A program made the translations under genes and the position numbers. Below are positions 9,589-16,743 of a stretch of 64,000 nucleotides of DNA, piece after piece (within the stretch, counting starts at the first letter, position 1; each line of letters opens with the position of its first letter). The DNA lies in contig JAZMZG010000017.1 in NCBI GenBank assembly GCA_045585835.1, positions 1-64,000 on the forward strand. Reading direction: 5' to 3'. Under the pieces are notes generated by a model that saw nothing but the letters and a program-made list of their open reading frames with translations, did no database searches and was not told where the DNA came from. The DNA comes from CALCTE01 sp045585835 (GTDB lineage: Bacteria; Bacillota; Clostridia; Oscillospirales; CAG-272).

Positions 9589-10311
9589 TTATTTGTTTTT
9601 GTTGATGATGATGTCGGTAGTCTTTGAGCCGTCAAGGGGTACGCATCTTACAAAAAGAGACACCTTGTTTGCTTCGTTTAAGTTCTCCCAAACAAGCTCT
9701 GCAAGCTCTTCGGCACTGTTTGGAAGCTCAACCTCCTCAGGTTCGCCGTAGAACGACGGAATGGGACTTCCGTCGCACTTATATGTGTGAATGAAGTGCC
9801 CGATGCCGTTTTCCGCAGCGTAGTTATAGAAATAACGGTTGCACGCCTCGGGACGACCGTTTGAGCTTTTCAAAATGGAGAGCTTGTACGTAAACGCACT
9901 CTTTGCAAAATCGTAGTAAAGCGCACCCGATATGCGAGGGGTAAAGTTTGGTGCATCGGGCTCAAATTCTCTCGTATAAAGCGCCTCTTCAAAGGTCTTG
10001 CCGTCATTTATGAAATCAAATATCGTATTCGTTTGGTCGCCGTTGGTGATTATGTCGATATTACCGCAAGCTGTTTGAAGATAGGGGTTATAAATTATGA
10101 GGCTCGGGTCGGAAAGCTTCGATTCATCGTACGCCTTCGTGCGCATACCGCCCTCAAATGCTTCGAATACTCTGTTTCTGCTGTTTTCGCTTCTACCCAT
10201 TATAAAGTAAGCTATCATTGCATTTTTTCCGTCGGCGCTCTTGCCGATAACTATACCTCTGCCGGGATAGCTGTTTTCGGATAAAAGCTTTTTCAAATCA
10301 AAAAGTGCCAT
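9589..10311 (-). CDS. purO: IMP cyclohydrolase, PurO-type fold
   Basis: A 240-residue protein resembling the PurO family of IMP cyclohydrolases first known from archaea, which close the ring of FAICAR to IMP. Supporting segments are NSYPGRGIVIG at the N-terminus, AYFIMGRSENSRNR (the signature arginine/asparagine block), GNQTNT-like GDQTNTIFDF, and TPRISG. The start is the ATG at 10309-10311 after AAAGGAGA. A start 22 codons earlier would lie inside purN. Position supports the call: it lies directly before the AICAR transformylase gene, in an operon that has no other cyclohydrolase. Activity is inferred from family and context. Confidence 0.85.
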   Translation of the reverse strand: MALFDLKKLLSENSYPGRGIVIGKSADGKNAMIAYFIMGRSENSRNRVFEAFEGGMRTKAYDESKLSDPSLIIYNPYLQTACGNIDIITNGDQTNTIFDFINDGKTFEEALYTREFEPDAPNFTPRISGALYYDFAKSAFTYKLSILKSSNGRPEACNRYFYNYAAENGIGHFIHTYKCDGSPIPSFYGEPEEVELPNSAEELAELVWENLNEANKVSLFVRCVPLDGSKTTDIIINKNK

Positions 10312-10322
10312 AATTATCTCCT

Positions 10323-10928
10323 TTATTTGCGGAGAGCTCCGCATACTTTTTCCACAGCCTCGGGAAGTATCTTCCACTCCGCTTCTTCCATAATTCTTCT
10401 TTGCAAGGTCTCGGGCGTGTCGCCTTCAAGCACCTCGACTGCCTTTTGCATTATTATCTCTCCGCCATCGGTCACCTCGTTTACGAAATGTACCGTTGCA
10501 CCGCTTACCTTTACACCGTAAGAAAGTGCCGCTTCATGAACTTTAAGTCCGTAAAAGCCGTCGCCGCAAAACGAAGGTATCAAGGAAGGGTGTACGTTAA
10601 TTATCCTCTTTGGATAACGTGAGGTGAACTTTTCGGAAAGTATTGCAAGAAAACCTGCGAGAACTATTATCTCGGCACCGCTTTCTTCAATAGCAGAGAT
10701 TATCTTATCCTCAAATTCCTCTTTTGAGGGGAATTCTTTTCTTATGACCGTAGCGGTCGCAATCCCCGCCTTTTTCGCCCGCTCAAGAGCATAGGCGTCC
10801 TTTTTGTTGGAAATTACAACGGATATTTCTCCGCTATTGATAATTCCGCTTTTTTGCGCATCAATAAGTGCCTGCAGATTGGTGCCGCCGCCCGACACCA
10901 ATACCGCTATCTTGACCTTATCACTCAT
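10323..10928 (-). CDS. purN: phosphoribosylglycinamide formyltransferase
   Basis: A 201-residue folate-dependent GAR transformylase, which formylates GAR with 10-formyl-THF. The Rossmann start VLVSGGGTNLQALI, the catalytic INVHPSLIPSF block (Asn and His) and the Asp-containing VTDGGEIIMQ block are all visible. Length is normal. It follows purM by 24 bp and precedes the cyclohydrolase by 11 bp. Confidence 0.96.
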   Translation of the reverse strand: MSDKVKIAVLVSGGGTNLQALIDAQKSGIINSGEISVVISNKKDAYALERAKKAGIATATVIRKEFPSKEEFEDKIISAIEESGAEIIVLAGFLAILSEKFTSRYPKRIINVHPSLIPSFCGDGFYGLKVHEAALSYGVKVSGATVHFVNEVTDGGEIIMQKAVEVLEGDTPETLQRRIMEEAEWKILPEAVEKVCGALRK

Positions 10929-10952
10929 TTTATATCGTTCCTTTTCGGTTTA

Positions 10953-11990
10953 TCAGAGTATTACGCCTTCGTCGCTTTCGACTATCTCACCGATAACGTA
11001 AGCGTCAATGCCGTTTTCCTTTAAGGTTGCAAGCGCAAGGTCAGCTTCCGTCTTTGAAACGACGACGCTCATACCAACACCCATATTGAAGGTGTTGAAC
11101 ATATCTCTCTCGGGTATCTTTCCGACCTTTGCGATAAGGTCGAAGATGGGGAGTATCTTAAGCGCGCTCTTGTCTATCTTCGCACCAAGTCCTGCGGGGA
11201 GGCTTCTGGGGATATTCTCGTAAAAGCCGCCGCCCGTAATGTGCGATATGGCACGTACGTTTACTTTTTCAAGAAGCGCCAAAATAGGCTTTACGTATAT
11301 CTTCGTAGGTGTAAGAAGCGTCTCACCGACGGATTTACCCGAAAGCTCGGCTACGGGCTTCGTGATGTCGCTGTTGCCGATGTCAAAGACCTTTCTTACG
11401 AGTGAAAAGCCGTTGGAATGAACGCCGCTTGAAGGAAGTGCTATTACGACGTCGCCCTTCTGCATAGTCTTGGGGTTAAGTATCTTCGGCTTATCTACAA
11501 CGCCGACGGCAAATCCTGCAAGGTCGTATTCGTCGATGGGATAAAAGCCGGGCATTTCGGCAGTTTCACCGCCGATAAGCGCGGCACCGCTTTGTACGCA
11601 ACCCTCGGCAATACCCGATACGATAGAGGCTATCTTTTCGGGTACGTTTTTGCCGCAAGCAATGTAGTCAAGGAAAAAGAGAGGCTTTGCGCCGCAGCAT
11701 ATAACGTCGTTTACGCACATTGCAACACAGTCGATACCGACCGTGTCGTGCTTATCCATAATAAACGCAAGTTTTAATTTCGTTCCGACACCGTCCGTGC
11801 CCGAAACCAAAACGGGCTTTTCCATTCCCTTTACGTCAAGCTCGAAGAGTCCTCCGAAGCCTCCGACGTCGGAGCATACTCCGCTTGTCATAGTTCTTGC
11901 TATATGAGCCTTCATAAGTTCGACGGCCTTATATCCCGCCGTTATATCAACGCCGGCTGCCGCGTAGCTTTCAGATCGTGAATTTTTCAT
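10953..11990 (-). CDS. purM: phosphoribosylformylglycinamidine cyclo-ligase (AIR synthetase)
   Basis: A 345-residue AIR synthetase, which closes the imidazole ring of FGAM using ATP. It has SYAAAGVDITAGYKAVELMK at the N-terminus, GGFGGLFELD, VSGTDGVGTKLKLA and GAALIGGETAEMPGFY, all PurM signatures. The start chosen is the ATG at 11988-11990 with AGAAAGGAAAA upstream. A longer reading would overlap purF and lacks its own ribosome binding site. Gap to purF is 20 bp. Confidence 0.97.
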   Translation of the reverse strand: MKNSRSESYAAAGVDITAGYKAVELMKAHIARTMTSGVCSDVGGFGGLFELDVKGMEKPVLVSGTDGVGTKLKLAFIMDKHDTVGIDCVAMCVNDVICCGAKPLFFLDYIACGKNVPEKIASIVSGIAEGCVQSGAALIGGETAEMPGFYPIDEYDLAGFAVGVVDKPKILNPKTMQKGDVVIALPSSGVHSNGFSLVRKVFDIGNSDITKPVAELSGKSVGETLLTPTKIYVKPILALLEKVNVRAISHITGGGFYENIPRSLPAGLGAKIDKSALKILPIFDLIAKVGKIPERDMFNTFNMGVGMSVVVSKTEADLALATLKENGIDAYVIGEIVESDEGVIL

Positions 11991-12010
11991 TGTAATTTTC
12001 CTTTCTTCTT

Positions 12011-13435
12011 TTATTCCTTGCCGTCCCAGCAATAAGTGCAGACCCTACATCTGTCGATTCCTATTGCCTTTATCATTCCGTCAAGAGTCTGATATTCGAG
12101 CGAATCGAAGTGAAGCTTTTTACATATCGCACTTCGCATAGCCTTTCCTCTTTCGGTCGTGCCGTCTGCGTATTCGTCGATATACTTAAATCCTTCCTCT
12201 CCCTCAAGCTCCATTATTATACTGCGTGCAAGAAGGTCCATATCCGAGGTATTTCTTGAAAAGTTGAGGTACTTGCAACCATACATAATGGGAGGACAAG
12301 CAGAACGCATATGAACGGATTTCGCTCCGCAGTTATAGAGAAACTCCACCGTTTCGCGAAGCTGTGTTCCTCTTACGATGCTGTCGTCCACGAAAAGTAA
12401 GTCCTTATCCTTGATAAGCTCATTTACGGGTACCTGCTTCATTCTCGCTATCTTGTTTCTCTCCGCAGGATTCGTTGGGATAAAGCTTCTTGCCCAAGCG
12501 GGCGTATACTTTACGAAAGGTCTTGCAAAGCGGTATCCGCTTGCGTTAGCATATCCTATTGCGTGAGGCGTTCCCGAATCGGGCACGCCGCTTACGTAAT
12601 CGACCTTGGGCATAGTGCCGTTTTTCATCTCGCTCTCGGCAAGTATCTCACCGTTATGCATACGCATCATTTCAACGTTTTTGCCCTCGTAGCAAGCGTT
12701 GGGATAGCCGTAATACGTCCACAAAAACGAGCATATCTTCATCTCGTCTCTGCCCTCGGACAAAACCTCTATACCGTCGGGAGAAAGTCTTACTATCTCG
12801 CCGCTCTTAAGCTCCTTGCAAGGCTCGAAATCGAGCTTTTCGAAAGCAAAGCTTTCAAACGATACAGCGTATCCGTCATCTCTTTTACCTATCGAAACAG
12901 GTATTCTTCCCATTCTGTCGCGCACGGCGATTATGCTGCCGTCCTCCATCAAAATAAGGAGAGATGTGGAGCCGTCTATCTGCTCGAGTGCAAAGTTTAT
13001 GCCTTCGGTAATAGTATCCTTTTCGTCAATAAGTGCCGCGATTATCTCCGTGAAATTGATACGGTTGCCGCTCATGCATTGGAAAATACCCGTTCTTCCG
13101 TTTAGGTATTCGTTTACTATCTGTTCATGGTTATTGATAACGCCGACCATACAGATAGCGTATACGCCGAACTTGGAACGGATAATGAGAGGCTGTGTGT
13201 CCGCATCGCTTATACAGCCGATGCAGGCGTTTCCTTTGAATCTTGCACCGATATTGTCAAATTTCGTGCGGAAAGGAGAATTCTCAATGTTATGTATCTC
13301 TCTCTGAAAACCGAGTTCCTCATCAACGCAAGCCATACCCGCACGGTATTTTCCGAGGTGAGTATGATAGTCAACGCCGAAAAATACGTCTTGTACGCAA
13401 TCCGTTTTAGACGTTATACCGAAAAAACCGCCCAT
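12011..13435 (-). CDS. purF: amidophosphoribosyltransferase homologue lacking the N-terminal catalytic Cys
   Basis: A 474-residue PurF homologue, the first committed step of purine synthesis. The C-terminal phosphoribosyltransferase half is intact, with the PRPP loop VDDSIVRGT at residues 349-357. Four cysteines resemble those that hold the 4Fe-4S cluster of the Bacillus-type enzyme (ICSFLW, YGCKY and the C-terminal CRVC). The N-terminal glutaminase half is recognisable but begins MGGFFGI, where canonical PurF matures to an N-terminal Cys in CGVFGI. The family's HRGQESAG block is replaced by LGKYRAG. The ATG follows GAGGTAAAAG at the right spacing, so no propeptide with a Cys is hidden upstream. 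It may use free ammonia or a partner glutaminase. Similar Cys-less PurF-like proteins are recalled from Bacteroides. Confidence 0.88.
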   Translation of the reverse strand: MGGFFGITSKTDCVQDVFFGVDYHTHLGKYRAGMACVDEELGFQREIHNIENSPFRTKFDNIGARFKGNACIGCISDADTQPLIIRSKFGVYAICMVGVINNHEQIVNEYLNGRTGIFQCMSGNRINFTEIIAALIDEKDTITEGINFALEQIDGSTSLLILMEDGSIIAVRDRMGRIPVSIGKRDDGYAVSFESFAFEKLDFEPCKELKSGEIVRLSPDGIEVLSEGRDEMKICSFLWTYYGYPNACYEGKNVEMMRMHNGEILAESEMKNGTMPKVDYVSGVPDSGTPHAIGYANASGYRFARPFVKYTPAWARSFIPTNPAERNKIARMKQVPVNELIKDKDLLFVDDSIVRGTQLRETVEFLYNCGAKSVHMRSACPPIMYGCKYLNFSRNTSDMDLLARSIIMELEGEEGFKYIDEYADGTTERGKAMRSAICKKLHFDSLEYQTLDGMIKAIGIDRCRVCTYCWDGKE

Positions 13436-13443
13436 CTTTTACC

Positions 13444-14124
13444 TCAAGCAAAGAAAAGCTTTGAAAGAGTCATGGGGGCGATGTACTCGCCATCCTTATA
13501 CACTCTCATATTGCCCGATGCGATCTCGTCGATTAAGATAACCTCGCCGTTTGCATCGTAGCCGAATTCAAACTTGATATCGTAAAGCACGAGTCCTCTT
13601 TCAAGAAGGTCGTCTGCAACTATCTTCGTTATCTGCTGTGTCATAGCCTTTACATCGTCGTACTGCTTGTCCGTCATAACTCCAAGGCACACAAGTCCGT
13701 CTTTTGTTACGAGGGGATCGCCCTTTTCGTCGTTTTTGAAGGTCATCTCAACGTATGCGGGAAGGTCTGCACCCTCTTCGATGTAATCGCTGTAGCGGCG
13801 AAGGAAGCTTCCGTCAGCTTTATAACGGCAAATAACCTCAAGTCCCTTACCGAATGCCTTTGCGGGTACAACTTCCATCGTTGTGTCGTCAAGGTTTGCG
13901 CTTATGTAGTGGGTCTTGATTCCCGCTTCCTTGAGCTTTTCAAAATAATATACTGACATACGAAGGTTAACGTCACCTACGCCGTCAATTGTAAGTCCTA
14001 CCGAGTTTTCGCCCGGATCGAACACTCCGTCCTTGCCCGTGCAGTCATCTTTGAATTTCAAGAGATAATTTCCGTTTTCGAGTGCAAATACGTCCTTTGT
14101 CTTTCCTGTGTAAACCTTTTTCAT
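13444..14124 (-). CDS. purC: phosphoribosylaminoimidazole-succinocarboxamide synthase
   Basis: A 226-residue SAICAR synthetase, which joins CAIR and aspartate with ATP. It opens with KKVYTGKTKDVF, the family's ATP-binding start, and has ICRYKADGSFLRRY and LYDIKFEFGYDANGEVILIDE, the last holding the family's acidic metal ligands. Length is close to the usual 235. Gaps of 21 bp to purE and 8 bp to purF fit a tight operon. The next enzyme of the pathway, PurB, is not encoded in the window. Confidence 0.97.
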   Translation of the reverse strand: MKKVYTGKTKDVFALENGNYLLKFKDDCTGKDGVFDPGENSVGLTIDGVGDVNLRMSVYYFEKLKEAGIKTHYISANLDDTTMEVVPAKAFGKGLEVICRYKADGSFLRRYSDYIEEGADLPAYVEMTFKNDEKGDPLVTKDGLVCLGVMTDKQYDDVKAMTQQITKIVADDLLERGLVLYDIKFEFGYDANGEVILIDEIASGNMRVYKDGEYIAPMTLSKLFFA

Positions 14125-14145
14125 TGTTTTTCTCCTTTATGTGAT

Positions 14146-14640
14146 TTATTTATTATATTCGTTTTCAATGGCACGGTTCTTTTCAAGAACCTTTGCGCTG
14201 TCGGCAGCTCGCTTTTGGTCAAGCTTCTTTGCAAGCTCCTTATCCTCAATGGCAAGCATTTCGATACACAAAAGCGCCGCATTGCCCGCGCCGTTAGTCG
14301 CAACGGTCGCAACAGGTATACCCGTGGGCATCTGCACCGTGGAAAGAAGCGCGTCAATTCCGCCGAGGTTTCCCGAAACGACGGGAATACCAACGACGGG
14401 AAGCGTTGTGTTTGCTGCTATAGCACCCGCAAGGTGCGCCGCCATACCTGCTGCGGCAATTATCGCACCGAAGCCGTTTTCTCTTGCGTTTTTGCTGAAC
14501 TCTGCGGCCTCAAGGGGTGTTCTGTGTGCCGAAAATACGTGTATTTCGTAGGGCACACCGAAGCTCTTTAACATATCAACTGCCTTGGAAACTACGGGAA
14601 GGTCGCTGTCGCTTCCCATAATGATACCGATTTTTCTCAT
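14146..14640 (-). CDS. purE: 5-(carboxyamino)imidazole ribonucleotide mutase (class I PurE)
   Basis: A 164-residue PurE and the first gene of the purine operon. It has MGSDSDLPV, the SAHRTPLEA block with the catalytic His, and QMPTGIPVATVA, as in class I (bacterial) PurE, which isomerises N5-CAIR to CAIR. Its usual partner PurK, which makes N5-CAIR, is not in this operon or the window. The start ATG follows AAAGGAGA and lies 30 bp after the terminator hairpin of the ZTP riboswitch. Confidence 0.95.
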   Translation of the reverse strand: MRKIGIIMGSDSDLPVVSKAVDMLKSFGVPYEIHVFSAHRTPLEAAEFSKNARENGFGAIIAAAGMAAHLAGAIAANTTLPVVGIPVVSGNLGGIDALLSTVQMPTGIPVATVATNGAGNAALLCIEMLAIEDKELAKKLDQKRAADSAKVLEKNRAIENEYNK

Positions 14641-14669
14641 AACATTCTCCTTTTTCTGAAAAAATATAA

Positions 14670-14701
14670 GGGCACACTAATAAATTACGTTTAGTGTGCC
14701 C
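14670..14701 (-). terminator. riboswitch-controlled terminator before purE
   Basis: An 11-bp perfect stem (GGGCACACTAA and its complement, 10-nt loop) is followed by a T-rich run on the minus strand, 30 bp before purE. Its 5' arm begins with the GGGC that ends the conserved 3' motif of the ZTP aptamer, so aptamer and terminator compete for the same bases. Confidence 0.9.
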
Positions 14702-14771
14702 AGACGGTCGGCTGTAAAAAATCCTTTGTTTCACCGTGGTAACCCACTTTTTCCGTCAGTCACAAAGGATT
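14698..14771 (-). promoter_or_regulatory. ZTP riboswitch (pfl motif)
   Basis: The minus strand carries the pfl/ZTP aptamer. The P1 stem AATCCTTTGT (14762-14771) pairs perfectly with 14720-14729. The GACTGACGG segment follows, then a GTGG/CCAC hairpin, and finally CCGTCTGGGC at 14698-14707. The pseudoknot bases GACGG and CCGTC are complementary, replacing the commoner GGCG/CGCC pairing. ZTP or ZMP rises when 10-formyl-THF is short and binding turns such leaders on. That fits an operon containing both folate-dependent purine steps and fhs. Confidence 0.92.
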
Positions 14772-14789
14772 ATTCAATTAACTGCAACA

Positions 14790-14818
14790 AGTATACCACA
14801 AAGAGTTTGCAATGTCAA
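14790..14818 (-). promoter_or_regulatory. promoter of the purine operon
   Basis: The minus strand reads TTGACA (14813-14818), a 17-bp spacer ending in TGTGG, and TATACT (14790-14795). Transcription would start around 14783, just before the ZTP aptamer. Confidence 0.8.
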
Positions 14819-14866
14819 TTAAATTTACAGAAAATATTTAATTTTACAATATAATATTACTTCATA

Positions 14867-15415
14867 TTACTTCTTTTTTCTCAATATGACAAATACGACC
14901 ATCGAAATCGCCGCAACAACAAGCGCACCGGCAATACACCAATAGACGTAAGCATACGATTTTTCGCAATCGACTCCGTCTTCTTTGTCGTTTTTCGGCA
15001 TATCTTCCTTATTACTTTCCTCTCCGTTTGACTGCGAATAATCAACATTACCGTAGTTTTCATCTATATTTGCGTCTTCAATGGAAGGAATGCCGTTAGT
15101 ACCTTTGAAATCATCCGATTCGCCTCTGTGATCGTCCTCGGGCTCATCTTGCGTATCACTGTCCATACCGTCTGTCAAGCTTTCAAACTTTTCACCTTCC
15201 ATTACGTCTGACATAGCATTATCGGCGCTTTCCGGACTGAAGCCTTTTTTTGCAAAAAAGACATCGTATAACGATAACGCCGAAAAGCCTATAACAAAGC
15301 AGAGGGCAAGCGAGGTACATATCCCGAGCGTGCGCCTTTTTGCCGCTTTTATTTCGGTACGTCTTATTTTCTCTTTTTTAAGTATATCTTCAATAAAGCG
15401 CTCGTTAGATTTCAT
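14867..15415 (-). CDS. probable anti-sigma-like membrane protein
   Basis: A 182-residue protein of unknown family. Residues 1-28 are charged and cytoplasmic-looking. A membrane segment lies at about 29-50, followed by a long acidic, Asp/Glu/Ser-rich, low-complexity region (about 57-150). A second membrane segment (about 160-178) ends in RKKK. It overlaps the stop of the upstream sigma-factor gene by 11 bp, so the two are translationally coupled. By position it is a candidate anti-sigma factor, with a short N-terminal domain that could bind the sigma factor. No zinc-binding anti-sigma (HxxxCxxC) motif is visible, and function is inferred from context only. Confidence 0.55.
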   Translation of the reverse strand: MKSNERFIEDILKKEKIRRTEIKAAKRRTLGICTSLALCFVIGFSALSLYDVFFAKKGFSPESADNAMSDVMEGEKFESLTDGMDSDTQDEPEDDHRGESDDFKGTNGIPSIEDANIDENYGNVDYSQSNGEESNKEDMPKNDKEDGVDCEKSYAYVYWCIAGALVVAAISMVVFVILRKKK

Positions 15416-15959
15416 CGCTTATTCCCTCCTTTCCGAGTTCTCTTTTTAAGGCTTCCTTGCCTCTGTATAAAAGGTTTTCTATCTGCTTTCTGCTTTTCTT
15501 CATAACACGCATACAATCGTCTGTGCTCATCTGCTCGAAATAGACAAGATAAAGTGCGGTGCGGTAATCGGGGGTTATCCGCTCAAGGCAGATATTCAGT
15601 ATCTTCTTGCGTTCGTTTTCAAGCACCTTACGTTCAAGGTCTTCTTCCTCTGACAAGGTATATTCAAAGTCGTTTATGCTCTCCGTCCTTCGTCTTGAAA
15701 GCTTCTTTAAATGATTAAGCGCCTTATTTCTGCCTATCGTATAAAGATACGTCTTAACGCTGTACTTAAAATTAAACCGTTCTTTATGTAAAATGAGCTC
15801 AACGAAGCTATCCTCCGCAATTTCCTCTGCGCAGGAAAGATTTGCAACGTACCTGTTTATGAAAAATATCAGGCTGTCCTTATACAGTAAAATAAGCTCC
15901 CTTACGGCGCCTTCGTCTCCCGAAACATAGTTTCGGAAAAGCTCGTTTCCCTTATCCAC
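15405..15959 (-). CDS. ECF-type RNA polymerase sigma factor
   Basis: A 184-residue sigma-70 family protein of the extracytoplasmic-function group. Region 2 is at about 10-80 (ELILLYKDSLIFFINRYV, AEEIAEDSFVELI, FKYSVKTYLYTIGRNKALNHL). Region 4 is at about 115-175 (ITPDYRTALYLVYFEQMSTDDC with a helix-turn-helix ending in KQIENLLYRGKEALK). Region 3 is absent, as expected for ECF factors. It shares an 11-bp overlap with the downstream membrane protein gene. Upstream lies a divergent promoter region with the gene at 16109. The target regulon is unknown. Confidence 0.9.
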   Translation of the reverse strand: MDKGNELFRNYVSGDEGAVRELILLYKDSLIFFINRYVANLSCAEEIAEDSFVELILHKERFNFKYSVKTYLYTIGRNKALNHLKKLSRRRTESINDFEYTLSEEEDLERKVLENERKKILNICLERITPDYRTALYLVYFEQMSTDDCMRVMKKSRKQIENLLYRGKEALKRELGKEGISDEI

Positions 15960-16057
15960 CGTCCGTCTCCTTTTCGTTACTTATACACCCGAGCAAACAA
16001 AGTCACTCACCGTTTTTCATATTTTATCATATTTTTTACCGTTAAACAACAATATTA

Positions 16058-16086
16058 TTGAATTTGTACGCAAAATATGATATCAT
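16058..16086 (+). promoter_or_regulatory. promoter of the 16109 gene
   Basis: TTGAAT (16058-16063), a 17-bp spacer and TATCAT (16081-16086) preceded by TATGA. A possible TTG start in frame at 16058 lies in the -35 and is therefore not the true start. Confidence 0.65.
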
Positions 16087-16108
16087 TAACCTAAAAGGAG
16101 TGAGCTTT

Positions 16109-16717
16109 ATGGAAAAGAAAAAATCGAAATTATCCCTTTATCTTGAGAATCTGTGGTATCACGAAAAGGCGAAAATAATAATTATAGCGGTACTTGTTAT
16201 ATTTATAGGCTTTTCTGCAGTGCAGTGCGCACTGAATGTGACTGCCGACATATATATTCTTTATGCGGGCGCGGCACAGCCCGATTCAAGCGTATCCGGC
16301 GCCTTTGACAAGGCTATGGAAAAATATATTCCCGAGGACTATAACGGTGACGGACATATCAAGGCAAGCTTTGAGTCGTATCTGTTCGGTGCGGATTTTA
16401 TAAAGGAGCAAAAATATTTCGATGCGGAAGTTTACGGCGGAAAAACTGTGATATTGCTCCTTTCCCCAAGCGGTTACGAATATTGCAAAAACAACGATTA
16501 TCTCGTGACGCTTTCGGATGCACTCGGTGAAAAGCCCGACGTTGCAAAAAACAATTACTGTATCGTTTTTTCCGAGCTTGACTGTGCAGATAAAATGGGG
16601 CTTGGAAGGTTACCCGATGACACTCTTCTCTGTATTGCGGCACCTAAAAACAAAGCAAACGCCGAAGAATATAATAATCAAATCGAATTCTTAAGATATA
16701 TGCTTGAGACGAAATAG
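16109..16717 (+). CDS. hypothetical single-span membrane protein
   Basis: A 202-residue protein with no family I recognise. Residues 1-24 are basic, followed by one membrane segment (about 25-45, IIIIAVLVIFIGFSAVQCAL). The rest is an extracytoplasmic domain of about 155 residues, with no lipobox and no obvious catalytic motif. The start is the ATG at 16109 with AAAGGAG at good spacing, since the upstream promoter excludes the longer frame. It lies 26 bp before the ROK kinase gene on the same strand and is probably co-transcribed with it. It is divergent from the ECF sigma gene, so it could be a target of that sigma factor. Confidence 0.7.
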   Translation: MEKKKSKLSLYLENLWYHEKAKIIIIAVLVIFIGFSAVQCALNVTADIYILYAGAAQPDSSVSGAFDKAMEKYIPEDYNGDGHIKASFESYLFGADFIKEQKYFDAEVYGGKTVILLLSPSGYEYCKNNDYLVTLSDALGEKPDVAKNNYCIVFSELDCADKMGLGRLPDDTLLCIAAPKNKANAEEYNNQIEFLRYMLETK

Positions 16718-16743
16718 AAAAAACGAAATCAAGGAGAAGTGTT

